Assembly (NCBI RefSeq): GCF_000284035.1
Contig: NC_016887.1
Location: forward strand, 4,898,001 to 4,962,000
DNA: 64,000 nt
DNA from: Nocardia cyriacigeorgica GUH-2
Lineage (GTDB): Bacteria > Actinomycetota > Actinomycetes > Mycobacteriales > Mycobacteriaceae
Reading direction: 5' to 3'
The notes below the pieces were generated by a model. That model saw only the letters and a list, made by a program, of their open reading frames with translations, did not search any database and was not told the origin of the DNA. Shown piece after piece: positions 1 to 8,782 of this stretch. How positions within the stretch are numbered: the stretch's first letter is position 1; each line of letters begins with the position of its first letter. Both the position numbers and the translations under genes were made by a program.

Positions 1-1
1 G

Positions 2-490
2 ATCGCCATCTCCGGCGATTCGGCCGGCGGCGGCCTGGCCATGGCCACCGCCCAGCGGCTGATCGCGCGGCACGGCTACACCCCGGCCGCGCTCGGCCTG
101 ATCGCACCGTGGACCGATCCGAACGAGATCCCGGACCGCCACCGCGATCTGGTGATCAGCAAGCCGTGGTCGCGCGCGTGCGCCGCGGCCTATCTCGGCA
201 ACGGCGACAACGCCGATCCGGGCTACGCACCGCTGCTCGGGGAGCTGCGCGGGCTGCCGCCGACCTACGTCCAGGTCGACGTCAGCGAGCTGCTGCATCC
301 GCAGTGCGTGCGGTTGGCCGCCTCGCTGCGCGACGCGGGCGTCACCGTCGCCTTCACCGAGAGCCGCGGGCTGTGGCATGTGGCGCAGCTGCAAGCCGCG
401 CTGGTCGGCCCGGCCTCGGCGGTGCTGCGCGAGATGTCGGAGTTCTTGGCCGAAGCCATACGCCCGGCGCATATCCGCGACCTAGGATGA
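2..490 (+). CDS. alpha/beta hydrolase (HSL/esterase family), 5' truncated
   Basis: This is the C-terminal 162 codons of an alpha/beta-hydrolase of the hormone-sensitive lipase/acetyl-esterase type; its start lies before the window. The first visible residues carry the nucleophile elbow GDSAGGG. A late His in the context LWHVAQL fits the catalytic base, and a conserved Asp region (VDVSELLHP) lies about 35 residues before it. Members hydrolyse short to medium acyl esters; the substrate here is unknown. It is followed at once by a strong hairpin terminator, so it ends its own transcript. The family call is firm, the exact function is not. Confidence 0.8.
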   Translation: MAISGDSAGGGLAMATAQRLIARHGYTPAALGLIAPWTDPNEIPDRHRDLVISKPWSRACAAAYLGNGDNADPGYAPLLGELRGLPPTYVQVDVSELLHPQCVRLAASLRDAGVTVAFTESRGLWHVAQLQAALVGPASAVLREMSEFLAEAIRPAHIRDLG

Positions 491-499
491 TCGCGAACA

Positions 500-540
500 G
501 GTCCGTATCCGCTCGTCACTGAGCGGATACGGACCTATTT
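500..540 (+). terminator. rho-independent terminator after the esterase
   Basis: A perfect 15-bp inverted repeat (500-514 with 521-535) has a 6-nt loop and is followed by TATTT. It starts 10 nt after the esterase stop codon. Confidence 0.85.
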
Positions 541-614
541 GCGGTGGTCGACGTCACGGCCGCGGCGCAGGTGCCGTAAATTACTGATGAGTTAACCCAC
601 GTGGAAGGGCCATG

Positions 615-2408
615 ATGCGAGAGTTCGAAGCCCCGGCTTCCTACACCATCCCGGAAGACGCCAACAATTCCGACAATGTGTTCCGCCATGCCGAACAGTC
701 GCCGAACGCGGTGCTGTTCCAGGTGCCCAACGGCAGCGGCGGCCTGCGGGATGTGACCGCGACGGAATTCGCGAAGACGGTGACCGGGGTGGCCAAGGGC
801 ATCATCGCCACCGGCATCGAACTCGGCGACCGCGTCGCCATCATGTCGGCCACCCGCTACGAGTGGGCCGTGCTCGACTTCGCCATCTGGGCGGCCGGCG
901 CGTGCACCGTCGCCATCTACGACAGCTCGGCCGCCGAGCAGGCCAAGTGGATCCTGCAGGATTCGGCCACCAAGCTGCTGATCGTCGAGAACGACAAGCA
1001 CCGCGCCACCGTCGACGAGATCGAGTCCGGTTCGCTGCCGGAGCTGAAGGAGATCGCCCAGATCGACAAGGGCGCCATCGACGAGCTGATCAGCCGCGGA
1101 GCCGACCTCGACGATCAGGTCGTGCACGAGCGCCGCGCCCAGGTCGGCGCTTCCTCGCCGGCCACCCTGATCTACACCTCGGGCACCACCGGCCGTCCCA
1201 AGGGCGTCATGCTCACCCACGCCAACCTGTGGGCGGAGTCGAAGTCCGACCGCATCGCGTTGGGCAAGTTCATCGTCGAGGGCAAGAAGACCCTGCTGTT
1301 CCTGCCGCTGGCGCACGTGTTCGCCCGCGCCGTCGCGCTGGCCGCCTTCGACGCCAAGGTGATCGTCGCGCACACCTCGGACTGGACCACCCTGGTCGAC
1401 CAGTTCGCCGAGTTCAAGCCGCACTTCATCCTCTCGGTGCCGCGCGTGTTCGAGAAGGTGTTCAACAGCGCCAAGCAGAAGGCGCACGACGGCGGCAAGG
1501 GCAAGATCTTCGATCTGGCGGCCGAGACCGCCATCGCCTACAGCGAGGGCCTCGACAAGGGCGGCGCCGACCTGGTCACCAAGATCAAGCACTTCGTCTT
1601 CGACAAGCTGGTCTACAGCAAGCTGCGTGTCGCCCTTGGTGGCCAGTGTGAGGCCGCGGTCTCCGGTGGCGGCCCGCTGGGTGCGCGCCTGGGCCACTTC
1701 TTCCGTGGCGTCGGCGTCACCATCTTCGAGGGCTACGGCCTGACCGAGACCACCGCCGCCATCACCGTCAACACCCCCGAGCACATCCGGGTCGGCTCGG
1801 TCGGCCGCCCGATCGAGGGCCACGCCGCCAAGATCGCCGAGGACGGCGAGCTGCTGCTCAAGGGTTCGGTCGTGTTCGACGGCTACTGGGGCAATGCCGA
1901 GGCCACCGAGGAAGCCTTCGAGGACGGCTGGTTCAAGACCGGCGACCTGGGCGCCATCGACGCCGACGGCTTCGTCACCATCACCGGCCGCAAGAAGGAA
2001 ATCATCGTCACCGCGGGCGGCAAGAACGTCTCCCCCGCGCTGCTGGAGGATTCGCTGCGGGCGCATCCGCTGATCAGCCAGGTGATGGTGGTCGGTGACG
2101 GCCAGCCGTTCGTCGGCGCGCTGATCACCCTCGATCCCGAGGCACTGCCGGGCTGGAAGGAGCGCAACGGCGTCTCCGCCGACACCCCGATCGAGAAGCT
2201 GGTGGAGAACCCGGCGCTGGTCGCCGAGATCGACGCGGCGGTCGCCGAGACCAACAAGAAGGTCTCCAAGGCCGAGCAGATCAAGAAGACCCGCATCCTG
2301 ACCGTCGACTGGACCCAGGAGACCGGCGAGCTGACCCCGAAGATGTCGCTCAAGCGGGCCGTGGTGATGAAGCAGTACGCCTCCGAGGTGGAGAAGATCT
2401 ACAGCTGA
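615..2408 (+). CDS. fadD15: long-chain fatty-acid-CoA ligase, FadD15 type
   Basis: This adenylate-forming enzyme activates long-chain fatty acids to acyl-CoA at the expense of ATP. The P-loop YTSGTTGRPKG lies near residue 187, the A5 motif GYGLTETTA near 374, the hinge motif TGDLGAIDADGF near 445 and the C-terminal Lys motif (LTPKMSLKR) near 576. At 597 residues it matches the AMP-forming FadD15 group of mycobacteria. Two ATGs are adjacent (612 and 615). GGAAGG at 603-608 is 3 nt from the first and 6 nt from the second, so 615 is the better start. It is a single-gene unit closed by a 19-bp terminator hairpin. The FadD15 label rests on overall resemblance, so exact orthology is less sure. Confidence 0.88.
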   Translation: MREFEAPASYTIPEDANNSDNVFRHAEQSPNAVLFQVPNGSGGLRDVTATEFAKTVTGVAKGIIATGIELGDRVAIMSATRYEWAVLDFAIWAAGACTVAIYDSSAAEQAKWILQDSATKLLIVENDKHRATVDEIESGSLPELKEIAQIDKGAIDELISRGADLDDQVVHERRAQVGASSPATLIYTSGTTGRPKGVMLTHANLWAESKSDRIALGKFIVEGKKTLLFLPLAHVFARAVALAAFDAKVIVAHTSDWTTLVDQFAEFKPHFILSVPRVFEKVFNSAKQKAHDGGKGKIFDLAAETAIAYSEGLDKGGADLVTKIKHFVFDKLVYSKLRVALGGQCEAAVSGGGPLGARLGHFFRGVGVTIFEGYGLTETTAAITVNTPEHIRVGSVGRPIEGHAAKIAEDGELLLKGSVVFDGYWGNAEATEEAFEDGWFKTGDLGAIDADGFVTITGRKKEIIVTAGGKNVSPALLEDSLRAHPLISQVMVVGDGQPFVGALITLDPEALPGWKERNGVSADTPIEKLVENPALVAEIDAAVAETNKKVSKAEQIKKTRILTVDWTQETGELTPKMSLKRAVVMKQYASEVEKIYS

Positions 2409-2419
2409 TCTTCCCCTGA

Positions 2420-2461
2420 CGACACAGGCGCCGGCAGCATTCGCTGCCGGCGCCTGTGTCG
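2420..2461. terminator. bidirectional terminator between convergent fadD15 and MFS genes
   Basis: A perfect 19-bp inverted repeat (2420-2438 with 2443-2461) has a 4-nt loop. It lies between the ends of two convergent genes and can serve both. The T tract is weak, as is usual in actinomycetes. Confidence 0.85.
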
Positions 2462-2474
2462 TTGCGAATCCGAT

Positions 2475-3950
2475 TCAGGTGGTGAGCGATTCGGCCTTGG
2501 CCCGCTCGGTGGGTGGCTTCGGCGGTGCGGCGACGCCGGGGCGCAGGAACAGCACCGAGGCCAGCACACCGATCAGCAGGATGGCCGCGGGCAGGTAGGT
2601 CGAATCCGCCAGGGCCGAGCTGAACGCGTCCTTGACCGGCTCCGGGATCGGGCCCGCGGTGCCTTCACCGGCGGGCGCCTCACCCAAGCCGTTGGCCGCC
2701 ATGCGGGCGGCGATCAGGGCACTGATCGCCGCGCTACCGAGCACCGCACCCACCTGACGGGTGGTGTTGTAGATGCCCGCACCCGCGCCGGCCTTCTGGA
2801 CGGGCAGGTTGTGCGTCGCGGTGGTCGCCAGCGGCGCCCAGATGAACGCGTTCGCGAAACCGGCCAGCCCGGCCGCGACCAGGAACCAGATGATGTCCGA
2901 ATCCGGCGTCATCAGCTGGGCGAACCAGGCCACCGAGATCGCGAACAGGGTGAAACCGATCGTCGGCACCACCCGTGGATGCAACCGGCCGGCGAACTTG
3001 CCGACGAACGGCGCCATCACGCCGGTGATGATCGCCATCGGCGCGAATACCAGCGCCGATTCGGTCGGCGACATCTCCCGCACCGCTTGCAGATAGAAGT
3101 ACGACGGCACCATCACCGCGGTGGTGGCCGCGCCCATGGCGGCGATCGCCAGGTTGGACAGGCCGAAGTTGCGGTCGCGGAACAGGCTCAGCGGCACCAG
3201 CGGCTCGCCGGTATTGCGCGCCTGGTTGACCAGGAACAGCGCGAGCACCACCAGGCCGGCGCCGATCAGCAACCAGATCCGCAGCGACCAGTCGTAGGTA
3301 TTGCCCTCCTGGATGCCGAACACCAGCAGCGCCATACCGATGCCGCTGAGCACCACGCCGGGAATGTCGAACTTGTGCGCGTGCGTCTCCAGCGCCGGCA
3401 CCAGCTTCCAGGCCAGCACGAACGCGACGATGCCGACCGGCACGTTGACGAAGAAGATCCACTCCCAGCCGAGGTTGTCGACCAGCACACCGCCGAGGAT
3501 CGGGCCGACCAGCGTGGCCAGACCGGCCACACCGCCCCACAGGCCCATGGCCGCGCCGCGCTTGTCCGGCGGGAAGGTGCGGGTGATGACGGCCATGGTC
3601 TGCGGCGTCATCAACGCCGCGACCAGCCCCTGCACCGCACGAGCGGCGATCAGCATCTCGATGGTGCCCGACAGTCCGCACCGCAGCGAGGCCAGGGTGA
3701 ACACGGCCAGGCCGATCAGGTAGATGTTCTTGGGCCCGAAACGGTCGCCGAGACGCCCGGTGACCAGTAGCGGCACCGCGTAGGTCAGTAGGTAGGCGCT
3801 GGTCACCCAGATGACCTGGGAGATGTCGGCGTGCAGACTGTCGAGGATGGCCGGGTTGGCGACCGCGACGATCGTGACATCCAGCAGGATCATGAAGAAC
3901 CCGACGACCAGCGCCGACAGCGCTAACCACGGATTACGTTGAGTGGACAT
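2475..3950 (-). CDS. MFS drug/proton antiporter, DHA2 (EmrB/QacA) family
   Basis: The protein has 491 residues and about 14 predicted membrane segments, the DHA2 layout. Motif A-like GRLGDRFGPK follows TM2, and a motif-C-like glycine-rich stretch (GPILGGVL) lies in TM5, as in proton-coupled exporters. Members expel lipophilic drugs or secondary metabolites. It lies 58 bp downstream of a PadR-type repressor on the same strand, so the pair probably forms a substrate-induced efflux operon. The transported compound cannot be read from sequence. Confidence 0.9.
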   Translation of the reverse strand: MSTQRNPWLALSALVVGFFMILLDVTIVAVANPAILDSLHADISQVIWVTSAYLLTYAVPLLVTGRLGDRFGPKNIYLIGLAVFTLASLRCGLSGTIEMLIAARAVQGLVAALMTPQTMAVITRTFPPDKRGAAMGLWGGVAGLATLVGPILGGVLVDNLGWEWIFFVNVPVGIVAFVLAWKLVPALETHAHKFDIPGVVLSGIGMALLVFGIQEGNTYDWSLRIWLLIGAGLVVLALFLVNQARNTGEPLVPLSLFRDRNFGLSNLAIAAMGAATTAVMVPSYFYLQAVREMSPTESALVFAPMAIITGVMAPFVGKFAGRLHPRVVPTIGFTLFAISVAWFAQLMTPDSDIIWFLVAAGLAGFANAFIWAPLATTATHNLPVQKAGAGAGIYNTTRQVGAVLGSAAISALIAARMAANGLGEAPAGEGTAGPIPEPVKDAFSSALADSTYLPAAILLIGVLASVLFLRPGVAAPPKPPTERAKAESLTT

Positions 3951-4008
3951 CGGTTTCGTTCCTAACTCGGATGTGGATGACGAGCGACGTCGTTGTCGGT
4001 TCGGTGGT

Positions 4009-4680
4009 TCACGAGGCCGCGGGTTCCTCGGCGATATCGCCGGCCTCGACGGGATGTGCCGGCGGGCAATCGCCGGGCTCGGCGCGTTCGCCGGTGACGG
4101 GATCGAATTCGTCCCAGATCAGCGCACCGCTGTCGAGTTCTTCCAGCAGCTGCTCGACCCAGTCGATCTCGGTGCGCACGGTGGCGCGCAGATACGGCAG
4201 CACGATCCAGTACCGGCGAGGCACCTGCTTGCGCTCGGCCTTGCCGATCATCGTCTCCAGTTCGGCCAGTTCCCCGGCCAAGTGGTCGACGCGCTCCCGG
4301 AGCAAGGCCAGCACCTCGGGTTTGGGCAGGTTGTGCGCCTCACCGAGGGCGACCGGGAACAGCGGATACTCCGGCAGCGGTGTGCGCAGCAGTTCCGCGA
4401 TCCGGTTGCGCAGGGTTTCGCGCCCGTCGGGGGTGATCCGGTAGGTGGTGCGTTCGGGCCGATTACCGGCGCGGTCGATCCCTTCGGCGCGCACCAGTTC
4501 CAGCTCGGCCAGCCGGGTGACCACGTGGTACAGCGACCCCGGCCGCACCTTGACGAGCTTGTCCTCGCCCCGCAGCGTGAGCATTTGGTACATCTCGTAC
4601 GGATGCATCGGCCGCTCTTCGAGCAGGGCCAGCACAGCGATAGCCAGCGGTGTGACCGCCGCACCTGTGCGCTGCCCCAT
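4009..4680 (-). CDS. PadR-family transcriptional regulator
   Basis: The N-terminal winged HTH reads from AIAVLALLEERPMHPYEMY to the wing, including the typical GSLYHVVTRLAELELV segment. A helical C-terminal dimerisation region follows. The start at 4680 (MGQRTG...) is chosen over 4701 because GGAAAGGGG lies 6-14 nt upstream of it. PadR proteins are usually ligand-released repressors of neighbouring transport or detoxification genes, and the MFS exporter directly downstream is the likely target. A palindrome 93 bp upstream of the start is a candidate autoregulatory operator. The C-terminal tail is acidic and Pro-rich. Confidence 0.9.
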   Translation of the reverse strand: MGQRTGAAVTPLAIAVLALLEERPMHPYEMYQMLTLRGEDKLVKVRPGSLYHVVTRLAELELVRAEGIDRAGNRPERTTYRITPDGRETLRNRIAELLRTPLPEYPLFPVALGEAHNLPKPEVLALLRERVDHLAGELAELETMIGKAERKQVPRRYWIVLPYLRATVRTEIDWVEQLLEELDSGALIWDEFDPVTGERAEPGDCPPAHPVEAGDIAEEPAAS

Positions 4681-4772
4681 GACGACCCCTTTCCAGGCCA
4701 ACGCCCGCTGCTCGCTGGATGTCGGCGAGCGTCACGGACTGTATCGGCGTGCGGCGACATACTCCGCACCAA

Positions 4773-4790
4773 ATATTCCAGTTGGAATAT
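4773..4790. promoter_or_regulatory. candidate PadR operator upstream of padR-MFS
   Basis: A perfect dyad, ATATTCCA-gt-TGGAATAT, is AT-rich in a GC-rich region. It lies 93 bp before the PadR start. Placement and symmetry suggest binding by PadR itself; this is inference. Confidence 0.6.
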
Positions 4791-4850
4791 ACGGCGCGGA
4801 AGTCGCGGGCATCAATGGTGGAGAGCAGTTACCGAGGCCACAAAGACAGT

Positions 4851-4902
4851 GCGTTCTCCTCGGCACCGCCGCGACCATGGCGGCCGAGCAGTCAGTGGTG
4901 AG
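4851..4902 (+). repeat. non-coding partial copy of the 3' end of the adjacent betaine-binding gene
   Basis: The 52 bases here match 4984-5036 at 47 positions with one single-base gap. The second copy encodes the C-terminal region of the minus-strand binding lipoprotein (4935-5816). This copy lies outside the gene, past its stop codon and in the same orientation. It looks like a short tandem duplication that has since decayed. Confidence 0.75.
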
Positions 4903-4934
4903 CGAGCGGCAGTGCGGTGGGTCGACCCGGCTGG

Positions 4935-5816
4935 TCAGAGGCCGTGATCATCCAGCCAGGTCCGCGCGAGCTCGGCGGGGTTCGCGTTCTCGTCGCGCAC
5001 CGCCGCGACCATGGCGGCCAACCGGTCGGTGGTGAGCTCACCGGCGACGTAGTTCAGCTTCTCCCACTCGCGGTCGTCGAGCGCGCCCTTGCGCACCAGC
5101 GCAATCGGGTTCTCCGCGCGCAGAGCGTTGTCGTCGTCGGACAGCACGCGCAGGCCCTCGGCCGCACGGGGCGCGAATTCGGCGGGACCGGCCAGCAAGC
5201 CGACCTGGATGCGGCCCTCTACCAGCGCTTTTCGCAGCTCGGCCGGGTCGGCGAAGGTTTGGGTGGAGGCGAATTCGCAGCCGTCGATGCGCAGCGCCTG
5301 CGGCGGCGCGGGCAGCAGGCCGGGCACCGGCGCCACACCGGCGGCCGATGACGGGCATGCCGGCGTGAGGTCGGCGATGGACTCGACCGGTGCGGTCGCG
5401 TTCACCAGCACGCTTGCCCGCAGATCCGCACCGTCGGCGGCGTCGGTGACGACGAGCCCCTGCGGCAGTGAGCGGTTCAGCTCGCGGGTCACTTCCTTGG
5501 TGCTCCACGCCGCCGCGTTGCCGGCCAGCTCGGCCAGCAGCGCGCCGTTGTGGTCGCCGACCAGCGTCACCGTGCCCGCGTCCAGGGCAGCCAGCCGGTC
5601 CGCGCGGCCACCGAGGCCGGGTTCCACCACCACGGCCGCGCCGGTGCGGGCCAGGGCCTGGGCGTAGATCTCGGCCAGCAGCACCGATTCGGCGCCGTCA
5701 CCGGAGCCGACCACCAGCGGTTCGGGTGCGGAATCATCGCCGCAGGACACCGCCACCGTGGCCAGCGCGACGACGACGATCCGGGCCAGCACCCGCAGCG
5801 GCGCGGCAAGCACCAT
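4935..5816 (-). CDS. glycine betaine/choline ABC transporter substrate-binding lipoprotein (second copy)
   Basis: This 293-aa OpuAC/ProX-like protein has a type II signal peptide and lipobox VAVSC (Cys25), followed by VVGSGDGAESVLLAEIYAQAL, the usual first strand and helix of the family. It is divergent from a complete proXVWZ operon and has no permease or ATPase of its own, so it probably feeds the same transporter or acts as a high-affinity or sensing variant. ATG 5816 is the first Met that gives a proper signal peptide, but no clear Shine-Dalgarno precedes it. It has diverged well away from ProX at 5953. Confidence 0.8.
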   Translation of the reverse strand: MVLAAPLRVLARIVVVALATVAVSCGDDSAPEPLVVGSGDGAESVLLAEIYAQALARTGAAVVVEPGLGGRADRLAALDAGTVTLVGDHNGALLAELAGNAAAWSTKEVTRELNRSLPQGLVVTDAADGADLRASVLVNATAPVESIADLTPACPSSAAGVAPVPGLLPAPPQALRIDGCEFASTQTFADPAELRKALVEGRIQVGLLAGPAEFAPRAAEGLRVLSDDDNALRAENPIALVRKGALDDREWEKLNYVAGELTTDRLAAMVAAVRDENANPAELARTWLDDHGL

Positions 5817-5952
5817 CGGCGCGACACCAACTTTCCGAAGCCGAGGACTAGCCCACATCGACAAGGTCGAGCGGGCACTATGGTCAGTGGAGAATGTACC
5901 GGTGGCCACCGGGCACCGGGATCGCGCACTGCCGGCCTGCGGAAGGACCCAC

Positions 5953-6939
5953 GTGACACCGACTCCCGACGGCGCCCGCTGGGGGCGCACCGCCGCCCGG
6001 CTCACCCGCACCGGCGCCCGTGTCCTGTTCGCCGCCGCCGCACTGGCCGCCGCGATGATCCTGTCCGCGTGCGGCAACTCCGATCCACTGGCAGGTCAGG
6101 GTAGTTGCGAGGGCGACACGATCATCGTGGGCTCGGCGAACTTCCCGGAATCGGAGACGGTGGCCAATGTCTACGCGGAAGCGTTGCGGGTCAACGGTTT
6201 CACCGTCGACACCAAGCTGAACATCGGCAGCCGCGAGGCCTACATCCCGGCCCTGCGGCAGTGCGCCATCTCGCTCATCCCGGAATACACCGGCAACCTG
6301 CTGCAATACCTCGAACCCGACAGCACCGCCACCCAGCCCGCCGACATCGATCGGGAACTGGCCGCCGCCATCGGCTCCGACCTGGCCCTCGGCGCCCCGG
6401 CCCCCGGCCAGGATTCCGACGCCGTAGTGGTCACCCGCGCCACCGCCGACCAGTGGAACCTGCGCACCATCGCCGATCTGGCGCCACATTCGGCCGAAGT
6501 GAAATTCGGTGCGCCTGCCGAATTCCAGGAACGCCCCGTGGGACTGCCCGGTTTGAAGGAGAACTACGGCCTCGATATCAGCCCGGGCAATTTCGTGCCG
6601 ATCGCCGACGGCGGCGGGCCGGCCACCGTGCGGGCGCTGGTGGACGGGCAGGTCACCGCGGCCAATATCTTCACCACCTCCCCCGCCATCGCCGCCAACG
6701 ACCTGGTGGTGCTGGAGGATCCGAAGTCGAATTTCCCGGCACAGAATGTGGTTCCGCTGCTGAACGCCGCCAAACGCACCGACAAGCTGATCGCCGTCCT
6801 CGACGCCGTCTCGGCCAAGCTCACCACCGAGCAGCTGATCGCGCTCAACGAAGCGGTCTCCGGCAGCACCAAGACCGAGCCCGCGGCAGCTGCCAAGGAT
6901 TGGGTCGCCGCCCAGGGCCTGAACCGGCCGATCGGATAG
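5953..6939 (+). CDS. proX: glycine betaine/proline-type ABC substrate-binding lipoprotein ProX
   Basis: This 328-aa exported lipoprotein has lipobox ILSAC (Cys40). The mature domain begins with DTIIVGSANFPESETVANVY, the OpuAC fold signature, and ISLIPEYTGNLLQYL is the conserved mid-domain block. It captures quaternary-ammonium osmolytes for the ProVWZ transporter encoded directly downstream (7-bp gap to proV). The GTG start at 5953 has GGAAGG 6 nt upstream and gives a sensible signal sequence. A 136-bp divergent promoter region separates it from the second binding protein. Confidence 0.87.
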   Translation: MTPTPDGARWGRTAARLTRTGARVLFAAAALAAAMILSACGNSDPLAGQGSCEGDTIIVGSANFPESETVANVYAEALRVNGFTVDTKLNIGSREAYIPALRQCAISLIPEYTGNLLQYLEPDSTATQPADIDRELAAAIGSDLALGAPAPGQDSDAVVVTRATADQWNLRTIADLAPHSAEVKFGAPAEFQERPVGLPGLKENYGLDISPGNFVPIADGGGPATVRALVDGQVTAANIFTTSPAIAANDLVVLEDPKSNFPAQNVVPLLNAAKRTDKLIAVLDAVSAKLTTEQLIALNEAVSGSTKTEPAAAAKDWVAAQGLNRPIG

Positions 6940-6945
6940 CCGCCG

Positions 6946-8097
6946 GTGTCCGATATCGAATTCCGCGGCATCAGCAAGATCTATCCCGACGGCACCCACG
7001 CCGTCAGCGATCTCGACCTGCACATCCCGTCCGGCACGTTCACCGTGTTCGTCGGGCCGTCCGGCTGCGGCAAGACCACCTCCATGCGGATGATCAACCG
7101 GATGATCACGCCCAGCGCGGGCAGCATCACCATTGACGGCCGTGACATCGCGACCGTCGACCCGGTGAAGTTGCGGCTCGGCATCGGCTACGTCATCCAG
7201 AGCGGTGGGCTGTTGCCGCATCGCACCGTCATCGACAATGTCGCCACCGTTCCGGTGCTACGCGGCGATTCCCGGCGCACCGCCCGCGCCGCGGCACTGG
7301 AACTGCTCGATCGCGTCGGCCTCGACCGCAGCCTGGCCCGACGGTACCCCGCGCAACTGTCGGGTGGGCAGCAGCAGCGCGTCGGGGTGGCTCGTGCGCT
7401 GGCCGCGGATCCGCCGATCCTGCTGATGGATGAGCCGTTCAGTGCCGTGGACCCGGTGGTGCGCGCCGAGCTGCAAGTCGAAATGCAACGGCTGCAAGCG
7501 CAATTGCACAAGACCATCGTCTTCGTCACCCACGACATCGACGAGGCCATCACCCTCGGCGATCGGGTCGCGGTCTTCGGTCGCGGCGGCGTGCTCCAGC
7601 AATACGATCCGCCGCAGCGGGTGCTGGCGCAGCCGGCCACCGATTTCGTCGCCGATTTCGTCGGACGCGATCGCGGCTATCGCGGGCTGTCGTTCCGCGC
7701 CGCGGACACCGTTCCGCTGCACGAGATCCGCACCGTCACCGAGGCCGAAATCAACGGCCTGCGGCTGGCACCGGGCGAATGGGTGCTGCTCACCGACGGC
7801 GACGGACGGCCCGGCGGCTGGATCGACATCACCGGCGTGGAATCGGTGCGCGCCGGCAAGGCACCGGCCGACAGCATCTCGGCGGGCGGCTCGCTGTTCA
7901 CCCCGTCCGGCGATCTGCGCCAGGCGCTGGATGCGGCGATCTCCTCGCCCTCGGGAATCGGTGTGGCCGTGGACGATTCCGGTGCGGTGCGCGGCGGCAT
8001 CCTGGCCACCGAGGTGGTGGCCCAACTGGCCGAGCAGCGCGCCGCCGAGGACGCGGCCCGCAATCGCGCGTTCCTGGACGAGGAGCAGGTGCGGTGA
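6946..8097 (+). CDS. proV: glycine betaine ABC transporter ATP-binding protein with C-terminal CBS-like region
   Basis: The ATPase of the osmolyte importer has 383 aa. Walker A GPSGCGKTT is at residues 37-45, the Q-loop is YVIQSGGLLPH, the signature is LSGGQQQR, Walker B is ILLMDEP and the switch His is in FVTHD. The last ~140 residues have the length and strand pattern of the CBS module found in OpuA/OpuC-type ATPases, where it senses ionic strength or nucleotides. It starts with GTG 7 bp after proX and is followed by proW after a 16-bp gap. Confidence 0.9.
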   Translation: MSDIEFRGISKIYPDGTHAVSDLDLHIPSGTFTVFVGPSGCGKTTSMRMINRMITPSAGSITIDGRDIATVDPVKLRLGIGYVIQSGGLLPHRTVIDNVATVPVLRGDSRRTARAAALELLDRVGLDRSLARRYPAQLSGGQQQRVGVARALAADPPILLMDEPFSAVDPVVRAELQVEMQRLQAQLHKTIVFVTHDIDEAITLGDRVAVFGRGGVLQQYDPPQRVLAQPATDFVADFVGRDRGYRGLSFRAADTVPLHEIRTVTEAEINGLRLAPGEWVLLTDGDGRPGGWIDITGVESVRAGKAPADSISAGGSLFTPSGDLRQALDAAISSPSGIGVAVDDSGAVRGGILATEVVAQLAEQRAAEDAARNRAFLDEEQVR

Positions 8098-8113
8098 CGG
8101 CGGGCGCCGGCCG

Positions 8114-8782
8114 ATGAGGTACCTCGTCGACAATTTCGGTGAGATCATGGGTTTCACCCGCACCCACTTGTATCTGGCGCTGCTGCCGCTGCTCATCGGG
8201 CTGGTCATCGCGATTCCGGTGGGCGCGCTGGTGCGGCGGGTGCGGTGGTTGCGCCGGCTGACGGTGACCGTCGCCGGACTGGCGTACACGGTGCCGTCGC
8301 TGGCGCTGTTCGTGATCATTCCACCGCTGGTGGGGATTTCGACGATCGATCCGCTCAACGTCGTCCTGGCGCTCGCGCTGTATTCGACGGCCTTGCTGGT
8401 GATCGCGGTGCCCGCGGCGCTGGATTCGGTGCCCGCCCATATCGTCGACGCCGCCGAGGCCGTCGGGTTCAGTCCGCTACGGCGCACCCTGACCGTCGAA
8501 ATGCCCTTGGCAGTGCCGGTTTTCCTGTCCAGCCTGCGGGTCGTGGTGGTCACCAATATCGCCATGGTGTCGGTCGGCGCACTGATCGGGGCCGGTGGCC
8601 TGGGCAAACTGTTCACCCAGGGCTATCAGCGCGACTATCCGGACGAGATCGTCGCCGGAATCATCGTGACGCTGGTGCTGGCCCTGATCTTCGACCGGCT
8701 GGTGTACGCCCTCGGCCGCTGGGCCACCCCGTGGCTGCGCGCGGATTCGCGGCGCACACACCGGAAAGGTGCCCCGGCATGA
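8114..8782 (+). CDS. proW: betaine ABC transporter permease ProW
   Basis: This 222-aa inner-membrane subunit has about five or six membrane spans and the BPD_transp_1 coupling loop around VDAAEAVGFSPLRRTL (EAA motif). Start ATG 8114 follows proV by 16 bp. Its stop overlaps the start of the next permease as ATGA. With ProZ it forms the heterodimeric channel. Confidence 0.88.
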   Translation: MRYLVDNFGEIMGFTRTHLYLALLPLLIGLVIAIPVGALVRRVRWLRRLTVTVAGLAYTVPSLALFVIIPPLVGISTIDPLNVVLALALYSTALLVIAVPAALDSVPAHIVDAAEAVGFSPLRRTLTVEMPLAVPVFLSSLRVVVVTNIAMVSVGALIGAGGLGKLFTQGYQRDYPDEIVAGIIVTLVLALIFDRLVYALGRWATPWLRADSRRTHRKGAPA

